Origin: AP-15 sp963747735
GTDB lineage: Bacteria > Pseudomonadota > Alphaproteobacteria > ATCC43930 > CGMCC-115725
DNA length: 64,000 nucleotides
Assembly: GCA_963747735.1 (NCBI GenBank)
Contig: CAVVGE010000019.1
Coordinates: 434,001 to 498,000, forward strand
Direction of reading: 5' to 3'
Part shown: piece after piece, positions 27,757-36,336 of the stretch
Numbering within the stretch: the first letter of the stretch is position 1
How the letters are laid out: each line of letters starts with the position of its first letter
Notes under the pieces: model-generated
Told to the model about the DNA's origin: nothing
The model's database searches: none
Seen by the model: only the letters and a program-made list of their open reading frames with translations
Made by a program: the position numbers and the translations under genes

Positions 27757-27830
27757 CGCATTCTGGACGCATCGCTTTCGGGTGCCGTTTGCGGGCCCGG
27801 CCGCGTTTCTCGCTCGCCGAGGAGAAAGGC

Positions 27831-28277
27831 ATGTCGCGTATGTCGTTGTTCAATTCGCCGTTGCTGTTGGGATTCGATCATTTCGAGAGGGCGCTCGACC
27901 GGGTCAGCAAAGTTTCGAGCGACGGATATCCGCCGTATAACATCGAGCAGCTGAGCGAGAACGCGCTGCGTATTACGCTGGCAATAGCCGGGTTCGCGAT
28001 GAGCGAGCTCGCGATCACCGTCGAAGACAACCAATTGGTCGTGCGCGGCAAGCAGGCCGACGACGGCGAGCGCGTCTATCTGCATCGCGGCATCGCGGCG
28101 CGCCAGTTTCAACGCTCGTTTGTGCTGGCCGAAGGGATCGACGTCAAAGAGGCGTCGCTCGACAATGGCCTTTTGCATATCGACCTGGTCCGCCCCCCGG
28201 TCGAAAGCCGGGTGCGCAGCGTCGAAATCAAAAGCAGCGCCGGCACTCCTGAGCGGGTGCCGACCGCAACGCGCTGA
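27831..28277 (+). CDS. Small heat-shock protein, Hsp20/IbpA type
   Basis: An ATP-independent chaperone that binds unfolding proteins. The 148 residues show the IbpA-like start 'SLFNSPLLLGFDHFERALDR', an alpha-crystallin domain ('LRITLAIAGFAMSELAITVE', 'VVRGKQ', 'FVLAEGIDVKEASLDNGLLH') and the C-terminal 'VRSVEIK'. The ribosome-binding site GAGGAGAAAG is strong. Confidence 0.9.
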   Translation: MSRMSLFNSPLLLGFDHFERALDRVSKVSSDGYPPYNIEQLSENALRITLAIAGFAMSELAITVEDNQLVVRGKQADDGERVYLHRGIAARQFQRSFVLAEGIDVKEASLDNGLLHIDLVRPPVESRVRSVEIKSSAGTPERVPTATR

Positions 28278-28331
28278 CATCGCTTGGCGACCGGCCCGGC
28301 TCGCGCGTTCCGTCGGGCTTTTAGGCGGGCT

Positions 28332-28820
28332 TTAGGCGGCGTCGCGGTCGGTGCGGTCGGTCAGCAAGGCATAGAGCGCCTCTGCGCCATCGGTGCCGCG
28401 CAGCTTTTCGCAGGCCGGGCGGTCGCGCAACAAACGCGAGACCAAGGCGAGCGCCTTCAGATGATCGGCGCCGGCGTTCTCCGGCGCCAACAGGGCAAAA
28501 ATCAGATCGACCGGCTGGTCGTCGATCGCATCGAACGGGATCGGGCGTTCGAGCCGGGCGAAGACGCCGCAAAGCGCGCCGAGCCCGGGGATTTTTCCGT
28601 GCGGAATGGCGGTCCCCATGCCGATGCCGGTTGTGCCGAGACGTTCGCGCTCGGTAAAGGCGTCGTAGATCGCGCGTTCTGAGAGACCGGTCAGCAGCGC
28701 CGCCCGACGCGCCAATTCCTGCAGCGCCTGCCTTTTGTTTGCCGCGCGCAGCTGGGCAATGACGCTGCGCGGGCTGATCAGGTCAGCGATCCCCAGCGCC
28801 TGACCAGGAAATTCAGTCAT
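28332..28820 (-). CDS. ptsN: Nitrogen-regulatory PTS protein EIIA-Ntr
   Basis: PtsN is the terminal phosphate acceptor of the nitrogen PTS and regulates potassium, nitrogen and stress responses by binding partner proteins. The 162 residues are a PTS EIIA type-2 domain with the phosphorylated histidine in 'TAIPHGKI' (His74). It follows hpf and rpoN in the conserved proteobacterial order. Confidence 0.93.
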   Translation of the reverse strand: MTEFPGQALGIADLISPRSVIAQLRAANKRQALQELARRAALLTGLSERAIYDAFTERERLGTTGIGMGTAIPHGKIPGLGALCGVFARLERPIPFDAIDDQPVDLIFALLAPENAGADHLKALALVSRLLRDRPACEKLRGTDGAEALYALLTDRTDRDAA

Positions 28821-28892
28821 GGCTTTTTGTTGGCGTCAGGTCCGACCAGGGCCATGACGGCGGTTGAGGGTTCGAGCATCTGCGGCGCGCGG

Positions 28893-29540
28893 TCAGGCGT
28901 CGCGCTTGCGGTTGTCTTTGGTCCGGGCGAATTCCGGGTCGATCCAGCCGACATTGCCATCGGACCGGCGATAAACGAGGTTCAGCTCACCGTGCGAGCG
29001 GTTGCGGAAGAGCAGCACCGGCGTGTCGGCGAGGTCCATGCGCATCGCCGCCTCGCCGACGGTCAGATGCGGCAATTCGGTGCTGATCTCGGCGATCACC
29101 GCCGGCCCGGCGCCGACCGGCTCCCCGGAGTCGCCGTCGCCGGAGTCGCCGGCGCCGTCTCCGTCGTCTTCGCTCTCGTCGACCGGCGGAGCCAAAACAT
29201 AGTCTCGCGCCCGCTCGCCGCTGTCAGGGGTATCGCGCAGCTTGGCATGGTGCTGGCGCAACCGGCGTTTGTAGCGGCGCAGCCGCTTGGCGGCACGTTC
29301 CGCCGCCGCATCAAATGCGACGTAGCAATCAAGCGCGGCCGCACCTGCATTGACCACTATGCCGCGGCCGATACGGATGGAAAGCTCGGCGCGGACCAGA
29401 TGCGCCTCCTTGGCGAACACGATGTGAGCCTCGATCGCGGTGCCGAAATACTTTTCGAGGATCGAGCCCAGGCTGCCTTCGACGTGACCGCGCAACGGAT
29501 CGCCGATCTCGATTTGTTTTCCGGTGATGGTCAACTGCAT
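28893..29540 (-). CDS. hpf: Ribosome hibernation promoting factor, long form
   Basis: Long HPF dimerises 70S ribosomes in starved cells. The 215 residues include the N-terminal S30AE domain ('QLTITGKQIEIGDPLRGHVE', 'RAELSIRIGRGIVV') and, after an acidic linker rich in Asp, Gly and Ser, the C-terminal dimerisation domain ('DTPVLLFRNRSHGELNLVYRR' region). The start is the ATG before 'QLTITG'. The 239 bp upstream to rpoN show no other gene. Confidence 0.92.
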   Translation of the reverse strand: MQLTITGKQIEIGDPLRGHVEGSLGSILEKYFGTAIEAHIVFAKEAHLVRAELSIRIGRGIVVNAGAAALDCYVAFDAAAERAAKRLRRYKRRLRQHHAKLRDTPDSGERARDYVLAPPVDESEDDGDGAGDSGDGDSGEPVGAGPAVIAEISTELPHLTVGEAAMRMDLADTPVLLFRNRSHGELNLVYRRSDGNVGWIDPEFARTKDNRKRDA

Positions 29541-29779
29541 CGGTGCGAGCCTTTTCCCACCAGGGAGCGCCGTTGTCGAGGTCGTCGCGGCCACCCTCAA
29601 TCCAACTTGGGAACATGTCGGAGGGCGGTCAAGCGGTCAGCCGAGAGAAGTCGGCAGACGGCGTCAGCCATTCGTCCAAAAGCCGCAGCCCCGCTCACCC
29701 TTGCCCGATACCGAGATAGATGGCGTGCTTCCCGTTGATCCGCCGAGGACTCCGCCAAGGACACTGGGTTTGTTGCCGG

Positions 29780-31270
29780 CTACAATTGCAGCAGCTTTTC
29801 ACGGCGGCGCTGCGCCGATGACCGAATGCGCATCGCATCGCGGTATTTGGCGACGGTGCGGCGGGCGATCTCGACGCCCTCGCCCATCAGCAGCTCTACG
29901 ATCCGCTCGTCCGACAACGTATTGCCGGCAGGCTCTGCCCCGATCAGATTTCGTATCCGATGACGCACCGCCTCGGCCGAATGAGGCTCGCCACCGCTCG
30001 CCCCGGCGATCGAGGTGGTGAAAAAGTATTTGAGCTCGTAGAGACCGCGCGGGGTCGCCATGTACTTGTTGCTGGTCACCCGGCTCACCGTGCTCTCGTG
30101 CATCCCGATTGCCTCGGCGATATCGCGCAGGATCAGCGGCCGCAGCGATTGCACGCCGCGGCGGAAGAACGCGTCCTGCTGGCGGACGATCTCGGCGGCT
30201 ACCTTGAGGATCGTCGTCGCGCGCTGGTGCAACGACTTGACCAGCCAGTTTGCCGCTTGCAGGCGCTCGGTCAAGTAGTCCCGTTCGAACTTGTTGCGGA
30301 CTGCTCGGCTCACTTCTTCGAGATAGCGGTTGTTGACCAGCACCCGCGGCAGCGTCTCGGCATTGAGCTCGACGATCCAGCCGCCCTCGGACTGAGCGCG
30401 CAGCAGGATATCGGGCACTACCGACTGGGCGAGCGGCGGGTCGAAGACGAGACCGGGCCGCGGGTCGAGCGATTTGATCTCCGCGACCATGTCCGCCACG
30501 TCCGCAGCGTCGACACCGCAGGCCTTGACCAAGGCGGCGATGTTACGGGCGGCGAGCAGCGGCAAATTCTCCAGCAAGGACTGCATCGCCGGATCCATCC
30601 GGTTGCGCTCGCGCAATTGCAGCGCAAGGCATTCCGGCAGGTCGCGCGCGAAAATCCCGGCGGGGTCGAATTGCTGGAGTCGCGCCAGCACCGCCTCGAC
30701 TTGCGCCGGGGCACAGCCGAGCGTCAGGGCGACGTTGTCGAGGCGTCCGATCAGATAGCCGGCCTCATCGAGCTGATCGAGCAGATGCAGGGCAACAACC
30801 CGATCGCCCTGATCGTTCAAATCGGCGCCGATCTGCTCGAGCACGTGCTCGCGCAAGGTGCGTGGCCGCGTCGCCGTGTGCTCGATGCCGAGCCTCTGCC
30901 CGGCCCGGGGCGCGGCCGAATGCGCGCTCCAGGAATGCACCTCGCCGCCGCGATCGAGCGACCCGTCGCCATCCTCGCCGGCAGTGGCATGCCAGTTCTC
31001 GGTGGCTTCCGGCGCGAAATCGGTAGCGGATTGGGTCGTCAGGGTCGCGGTCCCCGGCTCCTCGGCGGGCGCGGCGGCCTCCTCGCTCACCGGCACGCTG
31101 CGTTCGCGCCGTTCGAGAAGCGGGTTTTGCTGAAGCTCGGCATCGATGTAATCGACCAGCTCGAGGTTGGAAAGCTGCAGCATCTTGATCGCTTGCTGCA
31201 GCTGCGGCGTCATCACCAGCGTTTGCGCCTGGCGAAGCTCGAGCCGCTGTGAAAAACCCGTCCGATTCAC
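29780..31270 (-). CDS. rpoN: RNA polymerase sigma-54 factor
   Basis: Sigma-54 directs transcription that needs enhancer-binding ATPases, often for nitrogen genes. The 496 residues include region I ('QRLELRQAQTLVMTPQLQQA', 'IKMLQLSNLELVDYI'), a core-binding domain, a helix-turn-helix ('IAEAIGMHESTVSRVTSNKY') and the RpoN box 'ARRTVAKYRDAM'. I chose the GTG at 31270, which follows GGAG and matches the family N-terminus; a TTG at 31315 in the same frame overlaps the end of lptB. Confidence 0.94.
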   Translation of the reverse strand: MNRTGFSQRLELRQAQTLVMTPQLQQAIKMLQLSNLELVDYIDAELQQNPLLERRERSVPVSEEAAAPAEEPGTATLTTQSATDFAPEATENWHATAGEDGDGSLDRGGEVHSWSAHSAAPRAGQRLGIEHTATRPRTLREHVLEQIGADLNDQGDRVVALHLLDQLDEAGYLIGRLDNVALTLGCAPAQVEAVLARLQQFDPAGIFARDLPECLALQLRERNRMDPAMQSLLENLPLLAARNIAALVKACGVDAADVADMVAEIKSLDPRPGLVFDPPLAQSVVPDILLRAQSEGGWIVELNAETLPRVLVNNRYLEEVSRAVRNKFERDYLTERLQAANWLVKSLHQRATTILKVAAEIVRQQDAFFRRGVQSLRPLILRDIAEAIGMHESTVSRVTSNKYMATPRGLYELKYFFTTSIAGASGGEPHSAEAVRHRIRNLIGAEPAGNTLSDERIVELLMGEGVEIARRTVAKYRDAMRIRSSAQRRREKLLQL

Positions 31271-31292
31271 GTCACGCTCCGGTCGGAGCGGC

Positions 31293-32090
31293 TTATAGGC
31301 TAAACCGGTCGCCAAGGAAAACGCGCCTTACATCGACATCGGCGACGATCTCGGCCGGCACGCCTTCCATCAGCACCCGGCCGTCGTGCAGGATGTAGGC
31401 GCGATCGACGATATCCAGCGCCTCGCGCACGTTGTGGTCGGTGATCAGGACGCCGATGCCGCGGTCCTTCAAATGCCCGACCAGAGCGCGAATGTCGCTG
31501 ACGGCGATCGGGTCGATGCCGGCGAGCGGCTCGTCGAGCAGGATGAAATGGGGCTGGGTGGCGAGCGCGCGGGCGATCTCGCAGCGCCGGCGCTCGCCGC
31601 CCGAGAGCGCCATCGCCGGGGTGCGGCGCAAATGGGTAATCGAAAACTCGGCCAACAGCGCCGCCAGCATCTGCTCGCGCAGATCCGGCGCCGGCTCTAC
31701 AATCTCGAGGATCGCGCGGATGTTCTGTTCGACCGTGAGGCCGCGAAAGATCGACGCTTCCTGCGGCAGATAGCCGATGCCGAGGCGGGCGCGCCGGTAC
31801 ATCGGCAAATCGGTGATGTCACGCCCGTCGAGCATGACCATGCCGGTATCGGCCGCGATCAGCCCGGTGATGATGTAAAAGCACGTCGTCTTGCCGGCCC
31901 CGTTCGGGCCGAGCAGGCCGACCGCTTCGCCGCGCTGGACCGTAAGATTGACCCCTCGCAGAACCGGCCGCCGCTTAAAGCTCTTGCCCAGCCCCTGCCC
32001 CACCAGACCGCGGCCTTCCGGCGAGGGATTGTCGGCAACGAGCCGCGGCTGCTGCACAGCCACGGCGTCGGGCTCGCGGCCAGTCTTCAT
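31293..32090 (-). CDS. lptB: LPS export ABC transporter ATP-binding protein LptB
   Basis: LptB powers lipopolysaccharide extraction from the inner membrane with LptF/G. The 265 residues carry Walker A 'GPNGAGKTT', the Q-loop 'YLPQEASIF', signature 'LSGGERRR' and Walker B 'FILLDEPLAGID'. An N-terminal extension of about 30 residues precedes the ABC fold. lptF and lptG are not in the window. Confidence 0.95.
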   Translation of the reverse strand: MKTGREPDAVAVQQPRLVADNPSPEGRGLVGQGLGKSFKRRPVLRGVNLTVQRGEAVGLLGPNGAGKTTCFYIITGLIAADTGMVMLDGRDITDLPMYRRARLGIGYLPQEASIFRGLTVEQNIRAILEIVEPAPDLREQMLAALLAEFSITHLRRTPAMALSGGERRRCEIARALATQPHFILLDEPLAGIDPIAVSDIRALVGHLKDRGIGVLITDHNVREALDIVDRAYILHDGRVLMEGVPAEIVADVDVRRVFLGDRFSL

Positions 32091-32103
32091 GTTTGCACCG
32101 GCT

Positions 32104-33105
32104 TCACGGTTTCTTTCCGCCTACAACCGAGGGCTTTGCGGCCTTGCCGGCGCTGCCGGACGAGGTCGGCTGCTCGCGCACAAAAATCCCCTCGACCCGT
32201 GGCGCGGGGGCACCCGGCTTGGCGGCGAGCGTCATCATCCGGCTGACGTTCCGGTTCAGATCGACGACCGCATATTGGCCCCTGATCGCATTCTGCCCGC
32301 GGGTGATCACGACATTGCCGAGCAAGGTGACGATGCCGGTATCGGCGTCGTAAACACCGTAATCGCCGCGGCCGATATCGCTCGTGGTCGAGACCACGAC
32401 ATTGCCTTGGGCGTCGACCCGGCTGATCCGGGAATCCTCCCTGGCGGCTTCGTCCGTTTCGGCGCCGGGCTTGCCCGCCGCAGCCGGCTTTGCCGGGGCC
32501 GCCGGCTGTGCCACGGCGGGTCGCGCGGCGCCCGGCTTGCCGGTATCCTGCGCCTTCGCCTTGGTCATGTGAGCGGTCAGCACGTCGGCGCGGATCCGCC
32601 GGTCGGCGCGCACCGCAACCGCGTCGCCGCGGGCCACCGCGACCTGCTTTGCGTCGTACCATTCGAGGCTGTCGTGTGCCGTCACGACATCGCTCGGCGT
32701 CGTCAGCTTCAGCCCTTTTCCGGTGATCAGCGCGATTTGCTGGTCGACGTCATAGACCGCCTGGTCGCCGACCACGACATCTTTGTCGTTGTTGATCCGG
32801 ACATGACCGTCGGCATCGAGCCGGTAGATCTCGGTCCCGCCTTCGGCGCCCTTGGCCTTGCGATAATGGGCGGTCAGCGTATCGGCATGAACCTCGGTGT
32901 TGCCGCGCTTGGCCATGGCATTGCCGCGCGCGATGTAGACCTGTGCATTCTGCTGCCACTCGATGCCCGAATCGGCAGTGACGTCGATCGGCCGAGCGTC
33001 ATTGGCCGCGCCGAGCCCGAGCCCCTGCGGCGACACCGGTCTTGGCGCCAACGACAGCAGCGCGAGACCCAGCACGCCGGCGATAATGCGCCGATCAGAC
33101 GGCAT
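32104..33105 (-). CDS. lptA: LPS transport periplasmic protein LptA
   Basis: LptA forms the periplasmic bridge for lipopolysaccharide. The 333 residues start with a signal peptide ('IIAGVLGLALLSLAPRPVSP') and contain OstA-type repeats ('IDVTADSGIEWQQNAQVYIA', 'GHVRINNDKDVVVGDQAVYD'). An alanine/proline-rich insert of about 40 residues ('AQPAAPAKPAAAGKPG') lies in the second half, unlike the short enteric LptA. It overlaps lptC by 11 bp. Confidence 0.88.
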   Translation of the reverse strand: MPSDRRIIAGVLGLALLSLAPRPVSPQGLGLGAANDARPIDVTADSGIEWQQNAQVYIARGNAMAKRGNTEVHADTLTAHYRKAKGAEGGTEIYRLDADGHVRINNDKDVVVGDQAVYDVDQQIALITGKGLKLTTPSDVVTAHDSLEWYDAKQVAVARGDAVAVRADRRIRADVLTAHMTKAKAQDTGKPGAARPAVAQPAAPAKPAAAGKPGAETDEAAREDSRISRVDAQGNVVVSTTSDIGRGDYGVYDADTGIVTLLGNVVITRGQNAIRGQYAVVDLNRNVSRMMTLAAKPGAPAPRVEGIFVREQPTSSGSAGKAAKPSVVGGKKP

Positions 33106-33964
33106 GGTGTGCCGGCTCTTTGCGCTTGCGAACGGGGTGCGCTGGTTTTCGCGCGGTGTGCATCGCGTGCTTGGTCGTCGACTTGCCTTGGCTGTGTTTT
33201 GCCACAGGCTCGACAGGCGGCGGTGGCAGCGCGACCGCCGCGGCAGCAGCAATCGTCGCGGCGGCCTGTGCGATGCGCGGCGGCAGGGCGGGCGGCGGCG
33301 GCGGCGGGCGGCTCGGCTTTGCCGGCTTGAGCAGCAGATGCGACCGGCCGGTGAAGAAGATCGTGTCGCCTCGGTCCGAGACGCGGAAGCCTTGCCCGGT
33401 GATGTTCCCCGACGGCCCGTCGCCGGCAATCGGGTCGTGCCCTTGGGCGATATTGGTCGCCAGATCGACATGGGCGCGCGCGGTGACGAATTGCGTGCCG
33501 TTTTGATGCGTCAGGGTGACCTTGCCAAACAGGTCGAGAAGCTGCGCCTGCGGCTGATAAATCCCGGTTGCGGCGGTCAAGACCACCATGACGCCGGGGT
33601 GCAGCAAAAGTTGCGCGCGCGGCAACTCGAGCGACATCAGATCGTTGCGGTCGGATAGCTGGCGGCCGACGGCAGCGGTCACGACATAGGGGCGGTTCAG
33701 TCGGTCGATCCCGGCATAGCGCGGATCGATCATCCGCAATTCCTTGGCTTCGCGCAGATCGATCGCCGGGTAGGACAAGCGCACACTTTCCCACAGCGGG
33801 ACGAGCCGCGGCCAAGCCGCGACCAGCAGCAGCAGGCTCAACCCGATCGCCGGCAGAATGCGCTTGAGGAGCGCGACGCGGCGGCTGTAGCGGTCGGCCG
33901 CCAGCCGCGGCTGGCGGCCGGAGAAGGCGCGCTGCGGCTCGCGCCGCGCCGGCTCTTCGGTCAT
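33095..33964 (-). CDS. lptC: LPS export protein LptC
   Basis: LptC is a bitopic inner-membrane protein that passes lipopolysaccharide from LptBFG to LptA. The 289 residues have one N-terminal membrane helix ('ILPAIGLSLLLLVAAW'), the LptC beta-jellyroll ('GIDRLNRPYVVTAA', 'VTLTHQNGTQFVTARAHVD') and a long proline- and basic-rich C-terminal tail not found in enteric LptC. An ATG eight codons upstream (33988) is an alternative start. Confidence 0.85.
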   Translation of the reverse strand: MTEEPARREPQRAFSGRQPRLAADRYSRRVALLKRILPAIGLSLLLLVAAWPRLVPLWESVRLSYPAIDLREAKELRMIDPRYAGIDRLNRPYVVTAAVGRQLSDRNDLMSLELPRAQLLLHPGVMVVLTAATGIYQPQAQLLDLFGKVTLTHQNGTQFVTARAHVDLATNIAQGHDPIAGDGPSGNITGQGFRVSDRGDTIFFTGRSHLLLKPAKPSRPPPPPPALPPRIAQAAATIAAAAAVALPPPPVEPVAKHSQGKSTTKHAMHTARKPAHPVRKRKEPAHHAV

Positions 33965-34010
33965 CCTTTTCTGCCCGAGCGTCCTCATTCGCAGCTTCGC
34001 CCGACCCCGT

Positions 34011-35012
34011 TCACGCGACGCCGGCACGCAGGCAGTCGTGCAGGTGCAGAAAACCGATCGGCCGGCCGCTGTCGTCGACGACAAAGAGCGCGGTTATCCC
34101 GCTTCGGTTCATCAGCCCCAACGCCTCGGCGGCGAGCGCTCCGGCCGCGATCGTTTTCGGGCTCGGGTTCATGATTTCGGCGACCTGGCGCCCGAGCAGC
34201 GCGTCACCCATATGGCGGCGCAGATCGCCATCGGTGACGACCCCGAAGAGGGCTTCGGCATTGCCGACGCCGACGCAGCCAAAGCTCTTGGCCGTCATCA
34301 CCAGGATCGCCTCGGACATGCGGGCATCGGGCGCCACCAGGGGGACCTCGTCCGCCCGATGCATGATGTCGGCGACCTTCAGCAGCCTTCGGCCGAGCTT
34401 CCCGCCCGGATGGAGCACGCGAAAATCGGCGGAGGAAAAGCCTTTGCGCTCGAGCAGCGCGATCGCCAGCGCGTCGCCGAGCGCCATCATCGCCGTCGTC
34501 GAGGTGGTCGGCGCGAGCCCCATCGGGCAAGCCTCGTCGGCCGCCGGCAGCAGCAGCACGATATCGGCGGCATCGGCGAGCATCGATCGACGGCCGCCGG
34601 TGACCGCGATCAGTGGGATACCGAAGCGGCGCGAATAGGCGACGATATCGGCGAGCTCGGCGGTTTCGCCCGAATTCGACAACATGACGACCGCGTCCTC
34701 GGCGCCGATCATGCCGAGGTCGCCATGGCTGGCTTCGACCGGGTGGACAAACAGCGCCGGGGTTCCGGTCGAGGCGAGCGTCGCTGCAATCTTGCCGGCG
34801 ACATGACCGCTCTTGCCGAGACCGCTGACGATGATGCGGCCCCGCACCCGATGGCAAATATCGACGGCGGCAGGGAAGGCCGTGTCGAGCCCGCGCGCCA
34901 AGCGTTCAAGGCCGCCGATCTCGGCCGCGATGACCCGGCGGGCGGTCGCAACATCGGCACCGCCGGCAGCCCCCCGATCCGCCGGCCGCACCACGGCCAC
35001 AGCCTCGCTCAT
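34011..35012 (-). CDS. kdsD: Arabinose-5-phosphate isomerase KdsD/KpsF
   Basis: The enzyme converts ribulose-5-phosphate to arabinose-5-phosphate, the first step to Kdo for lipopolysaccharide. The 333 residues comprise a SIS domain ('GLGKSGHVAGKIAATLASTG', 'LSNSGETAEL') and two CBS domains ('MHRADEVPLVAPDARMSEA', 'FGVVTDGDLRRHM'). It heads the lptC-lptA-lptB group, in keeping with a shared role in lipopolysaccharide supply and export. Confidence 0.93.
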   Translation of the reverse strand: MSEAVAVVRPADRGAAGGADVATARRVIAAEIGGLERLARGLDTAFPAAVDICHRVRGRIIVSGLGKSGHVAGKIAATLASTGTPALFVHPVEASHGDLGMIGAEDAVVMLSNSGETAELADIVAYSRRFGIPLIAVTGGRRSMLADAADIVLLLPAADEACPMGLAPTTSTTAMMALGDALAIALLERKGFSSADFRVLHPGGKLGRRLLKVADIMHRADEVPLVAPDARMSEAILVMTAKSFGCVGVGNAEALFGVVTDGDLRRHMGDALLGRQVAEIMNPSPKTIAAGALAAEALGLMNRSGITALFVVDDSGRPIGFLHLHDCLRAGVA

Positions 35013-35072
35013 CGCGGCCGGGCTATCCGAGCTTTCGCAAAAACCGGCGCCACAACACCCCCAACGGCGCGC

Positions 35073-35684
35073 CTAATGCGCAAAGATGTCTTGCTCCGCC
35101 CAGCCGGCGAGATCAAGCAGCACGCGATGCGGCAGGAATTCAAAGCAGGCGCGGGCCAATTCCTCGCGTCCCTCGCGCGCCAGCATCGCGTCGAGTCGCG
35201 CGCGCAGCGCATGCAGATGCAGCACGTCGGCGGCGGCATAGCGCAATTGCTCGGCCGAAAGTGTCTGGGCGCCCCAATCGGAGCTTTGCTGCTGCTTCGA
35301 CAGCTCGAAATTGAGAAGGTCCTTGCACAGCTCGCGCAAGCCGTGCCGGTCGGAAAAGGTGCGCGCGAGCCGCGAGGCGATCTTGGTGCAATAGCACGGC
35401 AGCGCCATGACCCCGAGATAGCGGTGCAGCATGGCGAGGTCGAAGCGGGCGAAATGAAACAGCTTGGTCACCGCCGGGTCGGCGAGCAGCCGCTTGAGCC
35501 GCGGCGCCTCGTAGGCGCCGGGCGCGAGCTGGACGAGGTGAGCGTCGCCGTCCCCGGCCGACAGCTGAACCAAGCACAACCGGTCGCGATAGGGATTGAG
35601 CCCCATCGCCTCGGTGTCGATCGCCACCGTTGCGCCGAAGTCGAGGCCCTCCGGCAGATCGCCGCAATGGAGGCAATTCGTCAT
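35073..35684 (-). CDS. rnd: Ribonuclease D-type 3'-5' exonuclease
   Basis: A 203-residue DEDD exonuclease with motif I 'AIDTEAMGL', motif II 'FHFARFDLAML' and motif III 'YAAADVLHLHAL'. It has the exonuclease domain only, without the HRDC domains of enteric RNase D, as is usual for the short alphaproteobacterial form. The start region is duplicated: a 17-bp tandem repeat carries two copies of the ATG, and only the inner copy is in frame. Confidence 0.88.
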   Translation of the reverse strand: MTNCLHCGDLPEGLDFGATVAIDTEAMGLNPYRDRLCLVQLSAGDGDAHLVQLAPGAYEAPRLKRLLADPAVTKLFHFARFDLAMLHRYLGVMALPCYCTKIASRLARTFSDRHGLRELCKDLLNFELSKQQQSSDWGAQTLSAEQLRYAAADVLHLHALRARLDAMLAREGREELARACFEFLPHRVLLDLAGWAEQDIFAH

Positions 35685-35704
35685 CTCAGGCAATTCGTCA
35701 TCTC
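35671..35704. repeat. 17-bp tandem duplication over the rnd start codon
   Basis: AGGCAATTCGTCATCTC occurs at 35671-35687 and again at 35688-35704. Because 17 is not a multiple of three, the outer ATG opens a six-codon frame (MTNCLR) whose TGA overlaps the inner, true ATG as ATGA. Confidence 0.92.
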
Positions 35705-35746
35705 AGACTGTACCGCGAACCCGTGACGCGCTCTCTGATACGCGCT

Positions 35747-35832
35747 TGGTGCGCCCGAGTGGAGTTCGAACCACCACTCCTTTCGGAACACGGACCTGAA
35801 CCGTGCGCGTCTGCCAATTCCGCCACGGGCGC
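35747..35832 (-). tRNA. tRNA-Leu(CAG)
   Basis: The minus strand folds into a class II tRNA. The acceptor arms GCGCCCG (35826-35832) and CGGGCGC (35751-35757) pair perfectly; the discriminator A and CCA are encoded. The D arm contains GGCGGAATTGGCAGAC, the anticodon loop is TTCAGGT with anticodon CAG at 35796-35798, there is a variable arm, and the T loop is GGTTCGAA. Length is 86 bases including CCA. Confidence 0.95.
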
Positions 35833-35948
35833 GCCCAAGGGGTCTCTGGAAGCGCGGGGAATAAGTGTGTACGACCGCGATGTCAATGCGTTGCTTTCCC
35901 GGTCACGGGGATCGTGCGGACGCGAGGCCGAACGACCAGCCGCCGATG

Positions 35949-36329
35949 CTAATGGTTGGCAATATAGGCTACCGCCTCATCGACCTGAGGATTGGCCGGC
36001 ATCTTGTCACGTGCTCGTCTCAGAGCGCGGGCCATGCCCTCCTTTAGAACCACGTCGCCATCCTTGGGGCGATGCAGGCGGACCAAAAGCGGATAATCAC
36101 CGTACGTAGTCGTTTCCAACTTGAACTTACCGGTGGCGTCAGGAGAGACCATCCGGACAGGATCGTAATAGCTCGAGTCGAGCTCGAATGTCGCCGCGTA
36201 GGTGTCGGCGGGCGCATCTTCTATTTCCATGATAACTTTATAGTGACGGCGAGTATTTTCTTGCACCATTTCCGGACTGCCGTGATCATCTGTTTCTAGA
36301 CGCACACTTACCTTGGGTTCACTGGGCAT
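35949..36329 (-). CDS. Putative prokaryotic YEATS (pYEATS) domain protein
   Basis: A 126-residue protein whose residues 29-93 follow the YEATS/pYEATS beta-sandwich pattern: 'HYKVIMEIEDAP', 'ATFELDSSYYDPVRMVS' and 'KFKLETTTYGDYPLLVRLH'. The 'yxdPVR' and 'F.LeT..yGdy' stretches are the most diagnostic. A basic helix follows ('MARALRRARDKMPANPQV'). The ATG at 36329 has a GAGG ribosome-binding site located at the stop of the two-TM gene 7 bp upstream, so the pair is translated together. Prokaryotic YEATS domains have been described from genome surveys in predicted conflict or signalling contexts; the ligand is unknown. The assignment is by eye. Confidence 0.55.
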   Translation of the reverse strand: MPSEPKVSVRLETDDHGSPEMVQENTRRHYKVIMEIEDAPADTYAATFELDSSYYDPVRMVSPDATGKFKLETTTYGDYPLLVRLHRPKDGDVVLKEGMARALRRARDKMPANPQVDEAVAYIANH

Positions 36330-36336
36330 TTTAACC

